Shown: positions 1 through 13,920, counted from the first letter of the stretch. The stretch is DNA of 64,000 bases from Aquila chrysaetos chrysaetos (GCF_900496995.4 NC_044027.1:8146743-8210742), one strand, 5' to 3'. The notes: generated from the letters alone by a model not told the origin. Made by a program: numbers and translations.

Positions 1-340
1 TGATATCGTCGCTTTACATAGGACATAAATACCCTTAAAACCCATGAGGGTGCTTTTCCCACAGAAGCTCTACACCCAAACATGACAAACACACCACTCA
101 AAGGGAGGTGGCGTTGGCAGCACCAGCACAAAACTACAAGTGCCGATGAGTCATGTGCACTCGCACCCGACCAGTATTTTGAGCCTTATGGAAAGGTCAC
201 ATCTGTACTAACAGCTGCCACTTAATTGTCTTCCCCACTCCACTTTCTAATGGTCTCGGTTTTCCTCCCCACTCCAAGAATGCCAATCAAGATGCCAAAC
301 ATCACCGCTGCACATGGTTCACCAACAGTCACATAGATAC

Positions 341-3300
341 CTTCTCCCTTGGAATCTTCTTCCCACAGCCTTCGCAAGTCAGTGGAAATTCAGGGCAGAC
401 TTCGTCATGAGCCTGTAAAAGAACCAACAGAAGACTATTTGGTCCTTTAAATAAAAGCTCCAATGAGGTTATATGATAAGTACAATTCAACAGGGGTAGT
501 TTTATACTTCATCACAGAAGAGTGTTGTATTCTACCAAGCTATACTCAAATCTTGGTCAGGCTGATAATTCTGCATGCTGACTCATTTGTGCGATCTCCA
601 GGCTACCAAAATTTTGGGTGCCTGCGTAGCCTCAGCCTCACTTTAAAAGCTGCTATTAAAAAAAAAAAAAAAAATCAAATTATTGCTTTGATGGACAAGA
701 TAATCAACAGGAAGCTCCATTAATGGCTCTGCCAGGAAAATACACGTTCAGACAGGTTGAGTGAAGTAAGCCACTATCTCAGCAAGATAATTTGTATAAT
801 TTTTCCACTGTAATGGTTATCAGTCAGCTGAAGTATGAACCCATAGCCTACTCACCACATGCTGGGCTGAGCTGTCTGATAGTATCTCCACATCCAAATC
901 AGAAAACCATTTTTCAACCAGAAAGAAAAATATTTTAAAACTGTTTCATTTAATAGCCCCTGCACACAAGCACCCACCCCTGCAGGAAGAGCACACACAG
1001 TTTGTTTGGCAGCCAGAGGAGCTGAACAAATGATCAGGGCAATGTGATACTCTGTCCTCAGCAGATACTAGGACCAGCAGTACCAGCTAAATTGGGAATG
1101 CTAGAATGTGCCTCTGCTTTCTGTGTCATTTCCGCACTGGTTAAACCTTCTCTTTACACACTGTTCTGGGTTTGTGTGGCGCGGTTTTAAACCACGACAC
1201 ACACTATACAGTTGAAACAAGGCATTGTAAATGCCATGAAGATGCAGTTCAAAATTCACATTAAAAGATAAGTGCACTGAAGAACTCTGCCATGGTAGTA
1301 ACAGGAAAAAAAACAACAACAAACCCCCCCCCCCCAGAAGCATTTATAAAGCAATCACTGAAACCAGATACTTTGAAAACTTGGTCACATTTATTCTTTA
1401 TTAAAACAAGTTACTGTCTTGGGGGGGGGGGAACATGCACGAACTTAAATAGTGTTACCACATCAGAAACTGGAAAGTGAAACCCATTAGTGGCTCAGCT
1501 TTGGCTTCTTAGTTACTCTCTCCTTTTTGTACTTCTAAATGAGTAATCAGACTCCAAGCCTCACTGCACTGTCCCTGGAAAAGTGACCAGCCAGCCTGCG
1601 CAGTTCAGCTGGGCAGTGCTGCCTGCGTGGACACTGCTGCCTGCAGAGGAGGTGGACGAGGCAGAGGGCCTTCCTTTATTCCACTCGCTCAGAGGGGCTG
1701 AACCCTTTCTTCTACCCACCTACTGCTCTCATGTTCTGGAAACACCAGATAGCATCTTCCCCACGACCCACAAAACGCTGGCATAAGAACAGACAGTCTG
1801 GCTAAAGGAAGGAAACTTCACTGTAGAGACAACTATCTAAAAAGGGAGTATTTAAAACTTATGTTCTCCCATGCCAACGTGAAACTACCACCCCCTCTGC
1901 ACTCCCTACCTCCCAGCATTTATCTTCCATCCCAACTCCACGCTACACCACGATGTAACACCCAAGACACAGGCAGCACGAGAAGGGAAACCAGCCCTGC
2001 AACAGCTAAGCTGAAAGTGCAACTGGTCCGTATGTAAATTTTTTAAGACACCCAGAAGCATTAGCTTTAACCAGCACAGATCCAAACCTCTACACAAACA
2101 TTTTTGTATAAACAGTTTCAGGCTCTTCTGGAATCCCCTGTTTCTTCCTCCTCTACACAGGTGTCTAAACAGAGATGGATGGTATCACCACTGGAAGAAA
2201 TCCACTCCACCCAGGAACCAAAGAGCAGGGGTTGGTATTCAAGCCTGATCTGCCACACTCCACTCCCCCAGGAATGGCACAATCATCCTGTTTACACCTT
2301 TCCCAAACCCACATCCATGAGCTTCTGCAGCAGGGATGAGCATCTCAGATATTCAGGCATTCACTGTAAACATTTTAGGCAGCTTTGGAAAGCCATAACA
2401 CTAGGCAAGAGCAGAGTCACTCTCCCAGAGTGAACCTGTCATGGAAATCAAGTCAGATGGGGGTCAGAGAGAGGGGATGGCAATAGAAGAATGAAAGTGG
2501 AGCTGGAAGACAACAGTCTGGTTCAGACCTTCAGGGCTACTCTCCAGTTACCTCAGCGCTGACATGTCACCCACCAGCTGTAAACCAAGGCACAGATCGG
2601 CCTGCAGCATCCAACAGCAGGCATAGGAAAATCAAACCAGGCAGAGTTAACAGCCTGCATAGCAACACCTTGTTCTTCCCACTCAATTAAAACCAAAACC
2701 GCCGATCGATCCGCACACCAATTTCACTCCCTAAAAATAAACAATGAGACAACCCAGCAGCAGCCTGTACATCACACACCACCATCAGAACAGGCAATTC
2801 TCTGGAAGCCCACCTGAGAGACTAGAAAATCAGACACCACCACCACCACCTTCAGAAGGACCAGGGCGGCCTACGAGCACTCGCTCAGGGCGCAGGCACT
2901 CGTGGGTTACCACTGCGGCCGCTCAGTCCACCAGCACCTACCCATGCTCCCCTCTGGAGCACCACCAACAGGCTGCAATGGAGGTGTTGATCCCTCTTCC
3001 CCTTGTCTGTAGGCCTGCTGGCAAATGCAGCTGCCTGTGCGCACGCTGTAACTCTCCTACCTCAATATCAGGAAAGTAGAAAAGTGAATTGCAGTATTTG
3101 TAGTTGAGGTTTCTCTCAGGGCACGCGTGGGATCATGCCCTTACACTCCCAGCTCTCAAGCAGCAGGAACGGGCAGTTCCCTTCACAGCAGCTCTGTGAC
3201 AGCAAGGGCAGCACATTTCAATGCAGCCATGCAGAAAAGCACAGGTACGCACAGGGAAAAAGCAGGTTTTGATAAAAGCAGCTGATCCCTGGAGGATGCA

Positions 3301-6300
3301 ATGATCATTTCCTAAGGAATGCCAGGGTAAGCTGCTCTGCTGCACCTGCGTAAGACAAAAGGGAAAACCGTAGCTTAATCGAATTGCTATTTTGCCTCTC
3401 AAGGCTTCACTAAACTTGAACTATGGAAGAGGCTACTGCTGAAAATTATTATCCCCGTATTGTGGTGGCAGAGCAGGAGGTACACCTGCTCCCCAGCTGC
3501 CCTGCTCACAACCTGCCATATCAGTGCAAGTCCATTTTTATGGCGGTCTTGCAACCGCGTTGGGAAATCCATCAGCATGACACAACGCTTCCCCTCCAGC
3601 TAAGAGGCAAGGCAAGCGGCTGAGAAAAGCAACTTTTGAAACAGCTGCTGCAAGATGCCTCTGCCAGAGGCCTGCAGGAAGGTTATCGCAAAGGGCAGGG
3701 TTGGCAGAGAGATGAGGTACAGCAGAACAAGTTTGGTGCGAGCTGCACACCACAGCTCTTCTGCAAACAGTCTCCTGCGGGTTGATCTTTGAAAGCCGTT
3801 GGTCCCCTCCAAGCATGGCAACAGCAACCATAAGCAACAGCAAAGCTGAAAGGCTTGGCAGCAGGAAGGGAGCAATGAAAAGGAAGGAAAATTAACAGGA
3901 CAGCAGAGGAAAGCCAGCTGAAGTGGCACAGGGCACACCAGAATGCTGTCAGGGCTTTGGCAGTCTCCGCCCCAGTATTGCCATGTCCCACGCACGGCTC
4001 CTTTGGCATCTTAGCTTGGCTACATGAAAAAGGGTGGGCCCACAGAATTGTAGAGAAAACACTGAAAATGGGTCTACAGTGTAAGAGACACCTGCCTAGG
4101 TTTTGAGGGAACCTGAGTCCTTTGCACCAAGAAGCACAAGTTGCTTCATGCATCTCCGCCAGGTCCCCAGGGGCTCCGGAGCCTCTGAGATGGGAATGTG
4201 CCACACAACACAGGTACTTTGGGATGTCCTGCTCCTCTGAAGTCAACATGCCCTTCCACGCTGTGTCTCCTCCTCGTCAGGGGAATACTAAGGCTGATTT
4301 TAAGCCAGGCCTGCTCAAACCTTTCCCCACACCCACACCGGTGGGCTGAGAACACGCACGCGGTCCTTGTACATGGTCACCATGCACATAGTCCTTGTGC
4401 TACTGCATGGAGCCCAGCAATACAGAGATGGAAAGCAGGAACCCAGTCTGTAATTCACAGTGCCAACTGGGAATGGGAGCTTTCTGACACCATTGCATCA
4501 GCTGGTGCAAGGCACAAACTGCTCCCTTTGCTGGGACATGCTGGTGACAGAGATCCAAGCAAGCCCACCTAGCATCACAAATAATTAAACCTCAAAGTGT
4601 CAAAACCAAATATTTAAGTTCCCATCGGTAACTGCTTGTGGCTTTAGCGGGCACGCATATGGCAGCAAAGGCAGGGAAAACCAGCACCACCTTTACTCTG
4701 CTGTCAAACGCCACAGCATCCACCTGCGTTGAGGACAAAAATTGGCAGAAGAGATGTCAGGTGTTCCCAGGGGCCTCTTTTCAGAACAAGAACTTTTGCT
4801 TTCAGCATTTGATGGTTTTGTTCGTTAGCTTTTAGGGCTGATTAGACAGACATTTGATTTGGGGGTTATTGGTAGAGGGACATCAAGGCAGCATTTCTTG
4901 CATTGAAGACAGACATGAAAGCAAGAGCAGATTTTGAAGAAGGCTGAAGGTACAAGAAACATTTGAAAGCAGCAGTGGGTTTTCTAAGATTTCCTAAAAC
5001 AGACTCTGCCTTTCCTTGTTTGCTTTGAACTACATAAACATGAGGCGGTGGGACACTCCAGGTTGCTTTTTCCAAATCCCTCCATCATCCCAGAGGAATG
5101 ATTTTCCTAGGGAGCCTCTAGTCTGAAATGGAGCAGGGCCAGACCCCCAAAGCATTTTAGATAAGTCCGAGTCTAAACCTGACCTGGCCCCACGGCCAGC
5201 TGGAGCCCGCGCACCACTGTCCCTTGCCTCAGATGCGGCTAGCTGCATTGCAAAACAAAAAGGCTAAATCCGCTTGCCAAAGAAATTAAAAATTATGGCA
5301 TTGGACTACACCGAGTCTCCATAAACAGCTGGCTGACACATAAGGGAGGTTCAAAACGATTGGGAACATCTGATCAGAGATAACTCTGCAGGTGTTCTGG
5401 GCTACAACTAACAGTTAGTCATGGTCGTGTGAAAAATGCCCAAGATGTGCTGTTCTCATCTAATGAGGTCACTGCTTGAGAACAACCTGCCACCGGGGAG
5501 CAAACACCAATCATACCATCACACTAACGATGCCAGGCACTGGCACGTTTGTAGCATTGATCTGAATTCACCACCCAGACTTATTTCTGACAGCCGACCA
5601 CTGTTGTTAACCGCAAGAGATGCTGCAGTGCTGACGGCTGTGCTCTAAGCACAATGAAAGCACTGCCCATGCTGACTAGGTCTCAGGACAACACCCCTGG
5701 AGAGATCTCCCTCTCTTCCAGCAATAATTTCACCAGCCCGCAAAGCCTCACCTTAATCACTCAGACCAAAAAGGGATAGCCTCAGGATGAAGCCTCTCAG
5801 TGGTCTGCCTGACCTTCACATTAGAAAGCATGGTGTTGATACCAGCCAAGCTCTGCGAGCTGCAGACGGTGGGCAGGGGAAATGTCAACTCCTTCGGCTC
5901 GCAGGCAGCACAGAGATGCAGGACATGAACAGAAGGGCTGTTAGAGCATGAGGCTGAGAACACCACTGGTGCCCAGAAAAGGGAAGATGAGACAGGTATT
6001 ACAACTAGGAGAGGTGTCTTTCACATGCTGGAGAAGTTGAGCCTGTGGTGACTGGCTTGGTTTCAAACTCGATTTCTCTAGGCTGTCCAAAGAGTTGGAA
6101 GCGCCCAAGGGTGTGTATGCGATCATGGCTTTGGCACCTGCCAGACACCTGGAGCCCAAGGAACATCTCCCCAGGTGTGAAGTGCTGCCCCACAACCCCC
6201 AAAGCTGCGTTCATGCTGCGGGGTTTTGTCACAGCTTAGAAGGGACACACAGCACTCACCTCAGCTTCAAAGCTCACAACTTACAGATTTTCATTTTCCA

Positions 6301-9300
6301 AGGGGCAGATGCCAAAACTGTTAATTAGGTGGGCCACCACAAGAAGGCTGAGCTGTTTTTAGAAGCTAAGAGCAGACCCTCTATAGCCGGGGCTTTCCAA
6401 CCCCCTCCCACGCACACTCTCTGGCACTCCCCGTGGCTTACCTCCCACCACGGGTTTGGACAGGAAACTGCCTCGTGTCTGGGCAGCCAGCTACATAAAC
6501 TCTACTTTGGGGACTGTAAAGAAGACCAGGTTTTGTTTGGGGACCTCAGCTGAAGCTCTGGAAAGTAAAGGAGTGTCAGATCCCTCTTTCCAAAGCAGGA
6601 GGTCCTTTTGGTCATCTGCATGTGCAAATCAGGGATCCTCCCTCAAGAAAGTGATCTGGTCCTGGGGCAAACTGCTGATCAGGTTGGAGCTAGCTGCAAA
6701 CTGCACTTCAACACCATACCATAACTTAGAGCCAAAACCTTCAGAAAAAGACAGAAAATGCTGTACTGGATTTTAAAACAAAGGCTGGTCACCCTGCTAC
6801 AGCATCACCAAGTGTGCTTGCCAGAGTGCTTAAAATCCTGTATCCCACGCAGGCAACACTGCTATAAAACACTCAGAAGTACATTTTGGAGGCAACAGGA
6901 GCCAGGTGAAGTAGCTGCAAAGACCAGAAGCTCTGTTCTAAGCAACATGCAAAAGTCTGAAGATGAAGTTTTCAGCCTAAGCTGAAAATCACCACCAAAG
7001 ACTATTGGGGCATTCCTGGGATGCAGCTAGAAGGGGGGGGGGGGGGGGACCATGAAACAGTGAAGCATCACAAAGCAGGAGGACCCCCTGGCTCAGGGCC
7101 CCCAGCAGCATTTTTGAAGAGGGACAGTTTTCTCTACATGAGGTGTAACAGGTCTTCTCCAGCATCTCCCAGTAGGAACACTGGGCAGGAAGGGACTGCC
7201 CAGTTACTTTGTCATCCTGGCTCCAGGAAGCCACATAGCCCAGAAGGGGATGTGGACATACTCTCCAGCACCACTGGCTTTGGAGTAATATCACTTAAGT
7301 TCTGAGTTTTGCATCTTCCACAGTCTTCCAGGCTTCAATTAAAGTGAACTCTTCAAAACCATGGTGGCAGCTGACTACAAGGAAAACACATCCCCTCCAG
7401 TTTGGATTAGGATAGGTTATCATCACAGATGACAGTCACCCATCCTCATTAGCTGAGCTCATCTCTTTTCCTAGAAACCACCCCTCCCAACATAGTTTAA
7501 ATACTGCCAGGATTAAGCTTAAAACTTAGTTCTCCTTCCAAAACTTAGACAATTCCATTTCCTTATGTCTCAAATAATTCTGTATGTCCTGAGATGAACC
7601 TCTGTCTGGGTAACAAATGGAAATGCCACAGTTGACCACATGAACACCCCTCTGCAAGCCCCCTCCTCCCATCCCAATCCTGATAGGGGGCAAAGTAAGG
7701 GAGTTGGAGGTATGAAAAGCATACATAAAAGGTATACAAGAACTGAAGGTACGTTGATAAAACAGAATAGAGACATAGGCAATTGGAGGTACTACAAGGC
7801 AAGAAAAGAAGCACTCCAGTGCTAAGGAACCACAAACTCCCTCTACCTGGATATCACAGAGCATGTTTTCTTGGTCTTTCCTTTTGGTCTACCAGGCTAG
7901 TTTTAGTTTCTGCAACCCTCCTCAGACTTTCCACCTGAATCTAAATGCTCCTGCCCACAGCCTGCTTATCTGTATGTATGTTCAGACAGACTCATCAGGA
8001 AACCTATACATGAAAAGAGCTTACTGATTAAAAGGAATCCCCCCCCCAGCCCTATGACAAACTGCTTTATCCATATGCCACTAAATATTTACAATATTTA
8101 CAAAGTCTGAAAAATGCATTTATAAACACTTAAATATTTCATACATTTCACACAGCTTTACGCAGGAGTGCAAGTCATGTCCAAGCAGATTGCACTCTTT
8201 CAGTTTTGTATGTCCCTTTGAGACCTGAACTTCAGTCTGCCTGAACAGAAAGCAAAACTGAAACCAGTTTTATTAATTTTTTTGAACTTGAAGAGCTAGA
8301 GCTTTTCAGCTGCAGAACACTTTTTTCCTTGTTCATGCCCTGATAAGATTAGCAAGCCAGAAGTGACTATCTCTTGATTTGTAAGTGGATAGCAGCCGAG
8401 TAAGTCTCTCTCAGTACGAACACATGATTTTTAAATTAGCAAACAATGAATTCGCTCTTAGGGACTTTCCATGTCCTGTCGGAAATAGCGCAGCAAGGGA
8501 CTTTCCATAGTGGGGAGCACTGAGCTGCTGCAGGACGTTACACACATTGCTGGCTACAGATGCAATCGTACTGCACGAGGCAAATGCTACTTAGCGGTAC
8601 TAAACTAACAAGCCTACCCGTAAGGCAGGGTTTAACATTAGTCCACAGTACCAAGAGAGACTCTGAGCTAACATGGTCATTTGACACCTCCTCTCTCATC
8701 AGCCCTCCTCAGCCACACATACCATCTCCTAAGCTCTGACCACATGAGGACAGCCAGGCATGATTAAATGGCACAGCTCTGGCAGGCATCTGGGAGGAGA
8801 GATAACACAAGCCAGACCTTGCCTCCTCCCACCAGTTCCCAAGAAAGAATCAGCTTTTCCCAAGAGGGTACAAAATAACCTTACCCCCATTAGACTGAAT
8901 GCCACCTGTGGTAGGCAGGAGAAGCAAGCTCAATCCTGAGACGAACCAACTAGCAGTGCTCAAAATCCCCGCTCCCCTTTCATTGCACAAGACCACTCCA
9001 AGACTAATAAAACCATGACAGACAAGATCAGTGCTGCAGACCTGCAGCCCAAGCACTCCGGCGCCACACCTTTACAAAACATAGTCTGTTTTAGCAAAAC
9101 AGCTAACGGGACCTTTTGAAGATTAGGTGGAGAGTAAAAAAGAGGCATAGGCTTATCCACTCAGATGCTCTTAAGCAATTGTGCCTAAAATCCCAGAGCA
9201 TCACACACACCTGCAGCCTTGCAAGAAGACGGACTTAGCCCACAACAGCTTGTTTCCCTTTTGAACTTCTAGTGCAAGTTCTGGCTGGACTCAAGCCTGC

Positions 9301-12300
9301 ATTCAAACACTTGTAAGACCACACATGGAGGACCTTTGGCAGCTGATGATTTTTGCTGAGCTCTACAGGAACTCTTTAAGATTTTTTTTTTTTTTAAAAC
9401 CAGGAGAAAAAGTTCAGAAGAGCTTATCAGTCACACCACAATCAATAGCACTGGAAGCTGCTGACAAATATAATTTGGTTTAGTCTAATGGAGATGAGCT
9501 CACTTACTACAATCACCATTTTGAACACTGCAGCGGGCGTCAGACTTCTAGTCACTGGTCACCAGCAGAAATTAAAGTGTGGGTCAAACAATCTGCAGGT
9601 ACCAACAGCACAGCTTGAACCTGGAACCTCAGTAAGACACACTGTACCCTGAAATGCAACTCCCAAACTCTCTCTGCTGCATCAGTGTTAAGCTTTTAAC
9701 TTGACATTTATTCAGTCATACATCCACACCATGAGTCACTGACAGATCTATGAATGAGGGTTTCACAGCAGGAGAATCATTTAGCACCCTACATCCCCTC
9801 ACCTTTTGGACTGAACTTCTAGCATAAAGAAGCAGAAGGTCCTGGAAAGCAGTACAAAGAAGCAGAAGCATCCCTTTAACAGGCTCAGCAAACTAGGCAG
9901 AACACTCAGGCATGATCCACAGCTGTTGTTTCTTCCTGCCACCCTGCAGCAGCACTGCAGAGAATCCAAATGTTACCCTAGACAGACCAAGGTTATACCT
10001 TTTCCTGACACGCACTGCAGTCACTACAAAGCTCCATGAATCACAGGGCTACAATCTTTACCTACGATGAGTGTTAGGGGGAAATAAAATTTATTCCTCT
10101 TATCTCAGGCCCTCCGTGTGGTGGTTATTCCATTCCAAGAGGGATGACAAAACTGTCCTTCAGGAGAACCAAAGCTTCACAGGTGAATATACATTCACTA
10201 CTAACTGCCAATGCATTTTAGCAATGCAAATTGCCACAGCAGACTGACTAGAGCTGACTAGTTGGAAAGCACAGGGAAGCATGTGGCCCACTGCCATCCT
10301 CAGCAAGAACACACTTCTCATGAGGCATGCTAGCCATACACATGCTAAGGACCAAATGGCCAGGGCCACAAAAAGGCGGCCTGGATTAAAGAGCTGGTGG
10401 GGCTCCTCAAGAAGAGCAGGACTGGGAAAACCACCCTGTTCAGCAGGCTCACGGCCCAGAACAGCTCGGAGCGACGGGTGGCCAACCAGTGAGTAATGCC
10501 CAGTCCCACTGCCCTGGTAGCTATGGGGGCAGCTGGCTGGAAACAGGATCATGGCCAAACCACTTTCCCCAAGATCATGGGTCTGAAGTGGGTTTTAGGT
10601 TCATATAATGCAGAGAACTTCACAATAATTCCATGGCACAGCACAGTTTCTTGACAGTTCACTTGTCTTTTATAGCAGAAAGGAGTTGGAGATAGAGCTG
10701 GTGGTTCCCACCATGGAAGGGACATGCTTGGTGCCTGCGATCACAAACAAATCTGAAATTGTTTCAGTTCAGCCTGTGCCCTCAGAGCAGGGCACACAAA
10801 CCTAACTCAGTCAAGAAATCTCTCCAGCTTACCGTTAAGTCCAGGGAGGTGAAAGCTCCCACAACCACTGCCAGTGTCAGCAGATGGGCAAAACCACCTG
10901 AGCCTTCCCCAAACACAGAGGCAAGAAAAGAGACGCAGACATTGAAAGCCTTGCTTTGATCTTTACCTCATATTCTTTAATAGTGCCCTTCCAAGTGCAG
11001 CCACTGTTAATACAGACAGCAGGCAGACTTTCCACCTCCCGACGAGCTGCGTTGTCTGGGAAAGCCTAAAATGGAAAAAGCAAGCAAACAACAAAAATTA
11101 CTGAGGGATTGCAGTGTTAGTCCAGTCTCTTAATTCTTTATTAAGACTTTATTAAGGCTCCTCCCAGGCCAGTTGCCACATCACATCCTCAGAGGTGTGC
11201 TAATGGCAAACAAATTGTTATTACAGCGTTTAAGTAGGCCACCACTATATGAACGTGACCTGGATTTTAGAAGCTGGAGAGTCCACCACATTAATCATAA
11301 CTGTCACTACTGAAGAAAACGTTTCCTAGGAATAAGGGATTCTCAGAACTTGTGTTTTAAACAAAAATGGCAAGTGATATTAATGACATCAGTAAGCTTC
11401 TTTATTTTTACTTACCGAGCTTGTTTCCAAAATAGAAATTCCTTCTTCATATATTCCTTCCTGAATACAGCTGGCACACTTTTGAGGTCCAGCACTATCA
11501 GGCAGAAAAATAATCATCAAACACAACAAAAAGACCAATTTATCATTTAACAATAAAGCAATTTCTGGTAACTTCATAAAATGAAAGTATTTTCTTATTT
11601 TTAAAACACCACATTGAGCCTTTGCTCATGTGTATTTTTGATGCCCATTTCTGATTCTAATTTTTTTTCTTCTCCTGATTAACCCCTCTGTTCAACTTCC
11701 CTCACTTAAAAGAAAGACTGAGACAGAATACGAGGAAACTTTTCTGGAAGCCAGCATGTGCTTAACTTTCTCACATTTTTGGCATGACAACCATAGGATG
11801 ACTTTTAGGAGCAAGTTCCTTCGGTAGCTGTGAGGAAGACTGAAGGAGATGAGTAATCCACCTGGATTGCCACCTGAACGGCAAAAACAATCCGGGAGAT
11901 TCCGGAAAAGGGAACTTCGAAGCAACTCCCAGAACAATAAAAGTAAGTCAGAAATTACACATTCCCTTAAAGAAGGCCTGATGCTGAACCTCAACGATTA
12001 AACAAAGCTCCCTCGCCGAGAAGGCCTTGAAAATGAGACTTTTTTCTCCTTTTTATGCTTCAAAACACCTTTTCAAGCATTTTGTCTTCAGACTGAAGGC
12101 ACAAAAGTTACCTTATGATTTTCTTCAGACAATAGGAACAGTAGCGATGCCCGCACTGAGCTTGAAATGGCCTCCTCAATATATTCTTGCAATCGGAGCA
12201 GAGGTATTTGACCTCCAGCTTAGTTCCCAGGATCTCCTTTGCAAATCCAGGCTGGTTTAGATCCAAAGAGCTAGGTGGAGTAGAGTTTGCTGCTGCCATG

Positions 12301-13770
12301 TGAACAAAAAATTCTGGCTGTATCTCCAGAGCCTGAAAATAAAAATATTTTCCCTGTTTGATTATAACCGGATGGTGGTAATTTTTCACATAAACTGCAT
12401 TACTCACAGCATATTACACTGGCACCCAAAACCCAACAACATAGGTAAACAGACTGATGTAAACCACGAGCCTCCCTGCACCTACTGAAAAATACAGCAA
12501 GAAACTTTACAGTTAATTTTGGAATTAAATCTGGACCAAAGAGATGGATTGGGCAGACCTCACTAAAATCCCCGTCCAAGTTTATTGAAATCCAACCTAG
12601 TCAGAGAAATCAAGGCTTCTGGCCCAAAAAAAGGTGAAAAACCATCCTAAAGCTGATTAGGAATATAAATAAATCACCTCAGTGATTTATTTAAGCACCC
12701 TTAGGCACCGAGAGAGGTAACCACAGCCTACCACCACTTGTTTTCACATCTGCCAGTTGTCAAAAAGGACTGCAATTCTGCCCAGAGCCAGCCGTTCCTG
12801 GGGGTCCCGGGGCAATGCCGTGCACACAGCAGAGCCCAGACTTACTGGCAACGCCCAGGCAGGCATACGGGGCTCTCCAGAGGGCTAGAAAACAAAGATG
12901 TGAGAGGCACAAGCAAATCGGAAAGAAGGAAAAGAAGAAAGTGCATTTGTTTTGACCACTTATGATGATCTACAGATGCATCTCCTGCCTGCACGCCCTG
13001 CCACTGCATCCCCCAGCCACCTAAGACGCCCAAGGTTGCACATCCAGGCCCTTCCTTCCAATCAGGGCAGCCGAGGCAGCGGTGAGGCTCCTTCATCTCC
13101 CCACACGTTCTAAGTTTCGGCTAACATCCAACTTTTGCCTGTACCAGGGGTTGTTAAAGGCGATGAAGTGATCCCAGAACAGGGACAATGAAGATCCCTT
13201 CCCAGGACCAAGTTCCCCCCGGGAGCAGGCCGCAGCCCGGCTGCCCTGGCGGGAGCTGTGCCAGCGGGCTCCAGCCTGCCGCTGAACCGGCTCTCTCAGG
13301 GCTCTGGAAGCCCCCGCTAGCGGAGACCCCACCGTCGCCAGTCCCGGCTACAGTCGCCGCCCTTACGGGGCGGAACGTCTCCCAGGCCACGGAGCGGCGG
13401 CGGAGCCTCCCCGCACCACCATGACCCGGGAGCCGAGCACCGCCGCCCCGCTCCTCCCCACCGCTGGCGGGAGGCTGCTCCCCCTCGGTGCGCCCCGGCC
13501 TGCCCGCCGCGAGGAGGAGCCGCGGCCGGGCCGGGCTCAAGGCGGAGCGAGGCCCGGGGCGCCGCCGCACGGGGCAGGGCCGGCCGGCCCGCCCGCCTCC
13601 TCGGCGGCGCGGCGCGGCCCGGCTGCGGCCCCCCCTGCCCCGCCACCCCTCCTCCGTCCCCCACCGGCCCGGTACCGCGGAGGGGGGGGGGGGCAGCGCC
13701 GCACTTACCGGCCGCCTCTGTCCGCGCCCCGTACCGGAAGCGCACACAGGCCCCGCCCACAGGACACGTG
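341..13770 (-). CDS. TRAF2: TRAF2, 5' portion (RING and first zinc fingers); 3' end lies beyond the window
   Basis: TNF receptor-associated factor 2 is a cytoplasmic adaptor and RING-type ubiquitin ligase linking TNF-receptor family members to NF-kB and JNK. Seen here, leftward: a noncoding first exon ending at 13709 (donor GTAAGT); exon 2 at 12332-12112 with the ATG at 12299; exon 3 at 11494-11416; exon 4 at 11065-10967; and a further exon at 412-341. All have AG/GT borders and compatible phases. The first three coding exons give 122 residues. The RING ligands are C34, C37, C49, H51, C54, C57, C69 and C72, and the stretch EGIYEEGISILE is typical of TRAF2. The exon at 412-341 encodes a TRAF zinc-finger part (EVCPEFPLTCEGCGKK). 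The exon expected between 10967 and 412 (about 54 residues, first TRAF-type fingers) was not found by eye. The remaining zinc fingers, coiled coil and TRAF/MATH domain must lie to the left of position 1. Confidence 0.93.
7033..7048 (+). repeat. Poly-G run (G16)
   Basis: Sixteen consecutive G in a TRAF2 intron. Other homopolymers in this part are a C run near 1325-1336 and a G run near 1421-1431. Such runs are prone to length errors in assembly. Confidence 0.9.
8461..8507. promoter_or_regulatory. Pair of perfect NF-kB motifs in a TRAF2 intron
   Basis: The decamer GGGACTTTCC occurs at 8461-8470 and again at 8498-8507, same strand, 37 bp apart. This is the classical kB site of the immunoglobulin kappa enhancer. 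Its position in the large intron of an NF-kB pathway gene suggests a feedback element, but function is inferred from the motif alone. Confidence 0.45.
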
Positions 13771-13775
13771 TGGTC
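13709..13775 (-). promoter_or_regulatory. TRAF2: TRAF2 CpG-island promoter and noncoding exon 1
   Basis: On the minus strand a strong donor (CGGCCG followed by GTAAGT) closes a short GC-rich exon at 13709. The next acceptor in the gene is at 12332, 33 bases ahead of the ATG, so this exon is noncoding. The region 13200-13880 is dense in CpG, and an ETS-like CTTCCGG motif lies inside the exon. No TATA box is visible. The exact transcription start is not defined by the sequence; the right limit given is an estimate. Confidence 0.6.
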
Positions 13776-13889
13776 CGCCCCGCCCCGCCGGGCCCGCTCG
13801 CGGCAGGCCACGCCCCCCATGGCCGCGCCGGCGCCTAGCAACGGCCCCGCCTCGCGACGGGCCGCCCTGGGGCGGGGCGTCACCGCCAA

Positions 13890-13890
<1 letters not shown>

Positions 13891-13919
<29 letters not shown>
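13891..13919 (+). repeat. C15 run followed by (CA)n microsatellite
   Basis: Fifteen C followed by about seven CA units, at the left edge of the 39-bp minisatellite and immediately upstream of the TRAF2 promoter. Confidence 0.9.

Positions 13920-13920
<1 letters not shown>

Larger units (their letters stand above)
413..10966 (-). other. Intron DNA of TRAF2 (about 10.5 kb)
   Basis: AT-richer than the rest of the window. It holds homopolymers (C run at 1325, G runs at 1421 and 7033-7048), a T run at 9381, and two perfect kB motifs at 8461 and 8498. No open frame longer than about 130 codons occurs and none looks like a protein family. One TRAF2 zinc-finger exon should be hidden in here but I could not locate it. 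Confidence 0.6.

Noticed and set aside
3960-4150. Minus-strand MHEATCASWCKGL, reminiscent of a TRAF finger
   Set aside because: Cys/His spacing does not match the TRAF-type finger and no acceptor/donor pair frames it.
8075-8105. CKYCK-like reading on the minus strand, resembling the missing TRAF2 zinc finger
   Set aside because: The DNA is a low-complexity aaatatttac repeat, and upstream in that frame there are stops instead of the 40 finger residues needed.
10352-10492. Short plus-strand peptide with KSRTGKTTLFSRL, like a P-loop
   Set aside because: It lacks the Gly or Ala required five residues before GKT, is only about 45 codons between stops, and lies in a TRAF2 intron.
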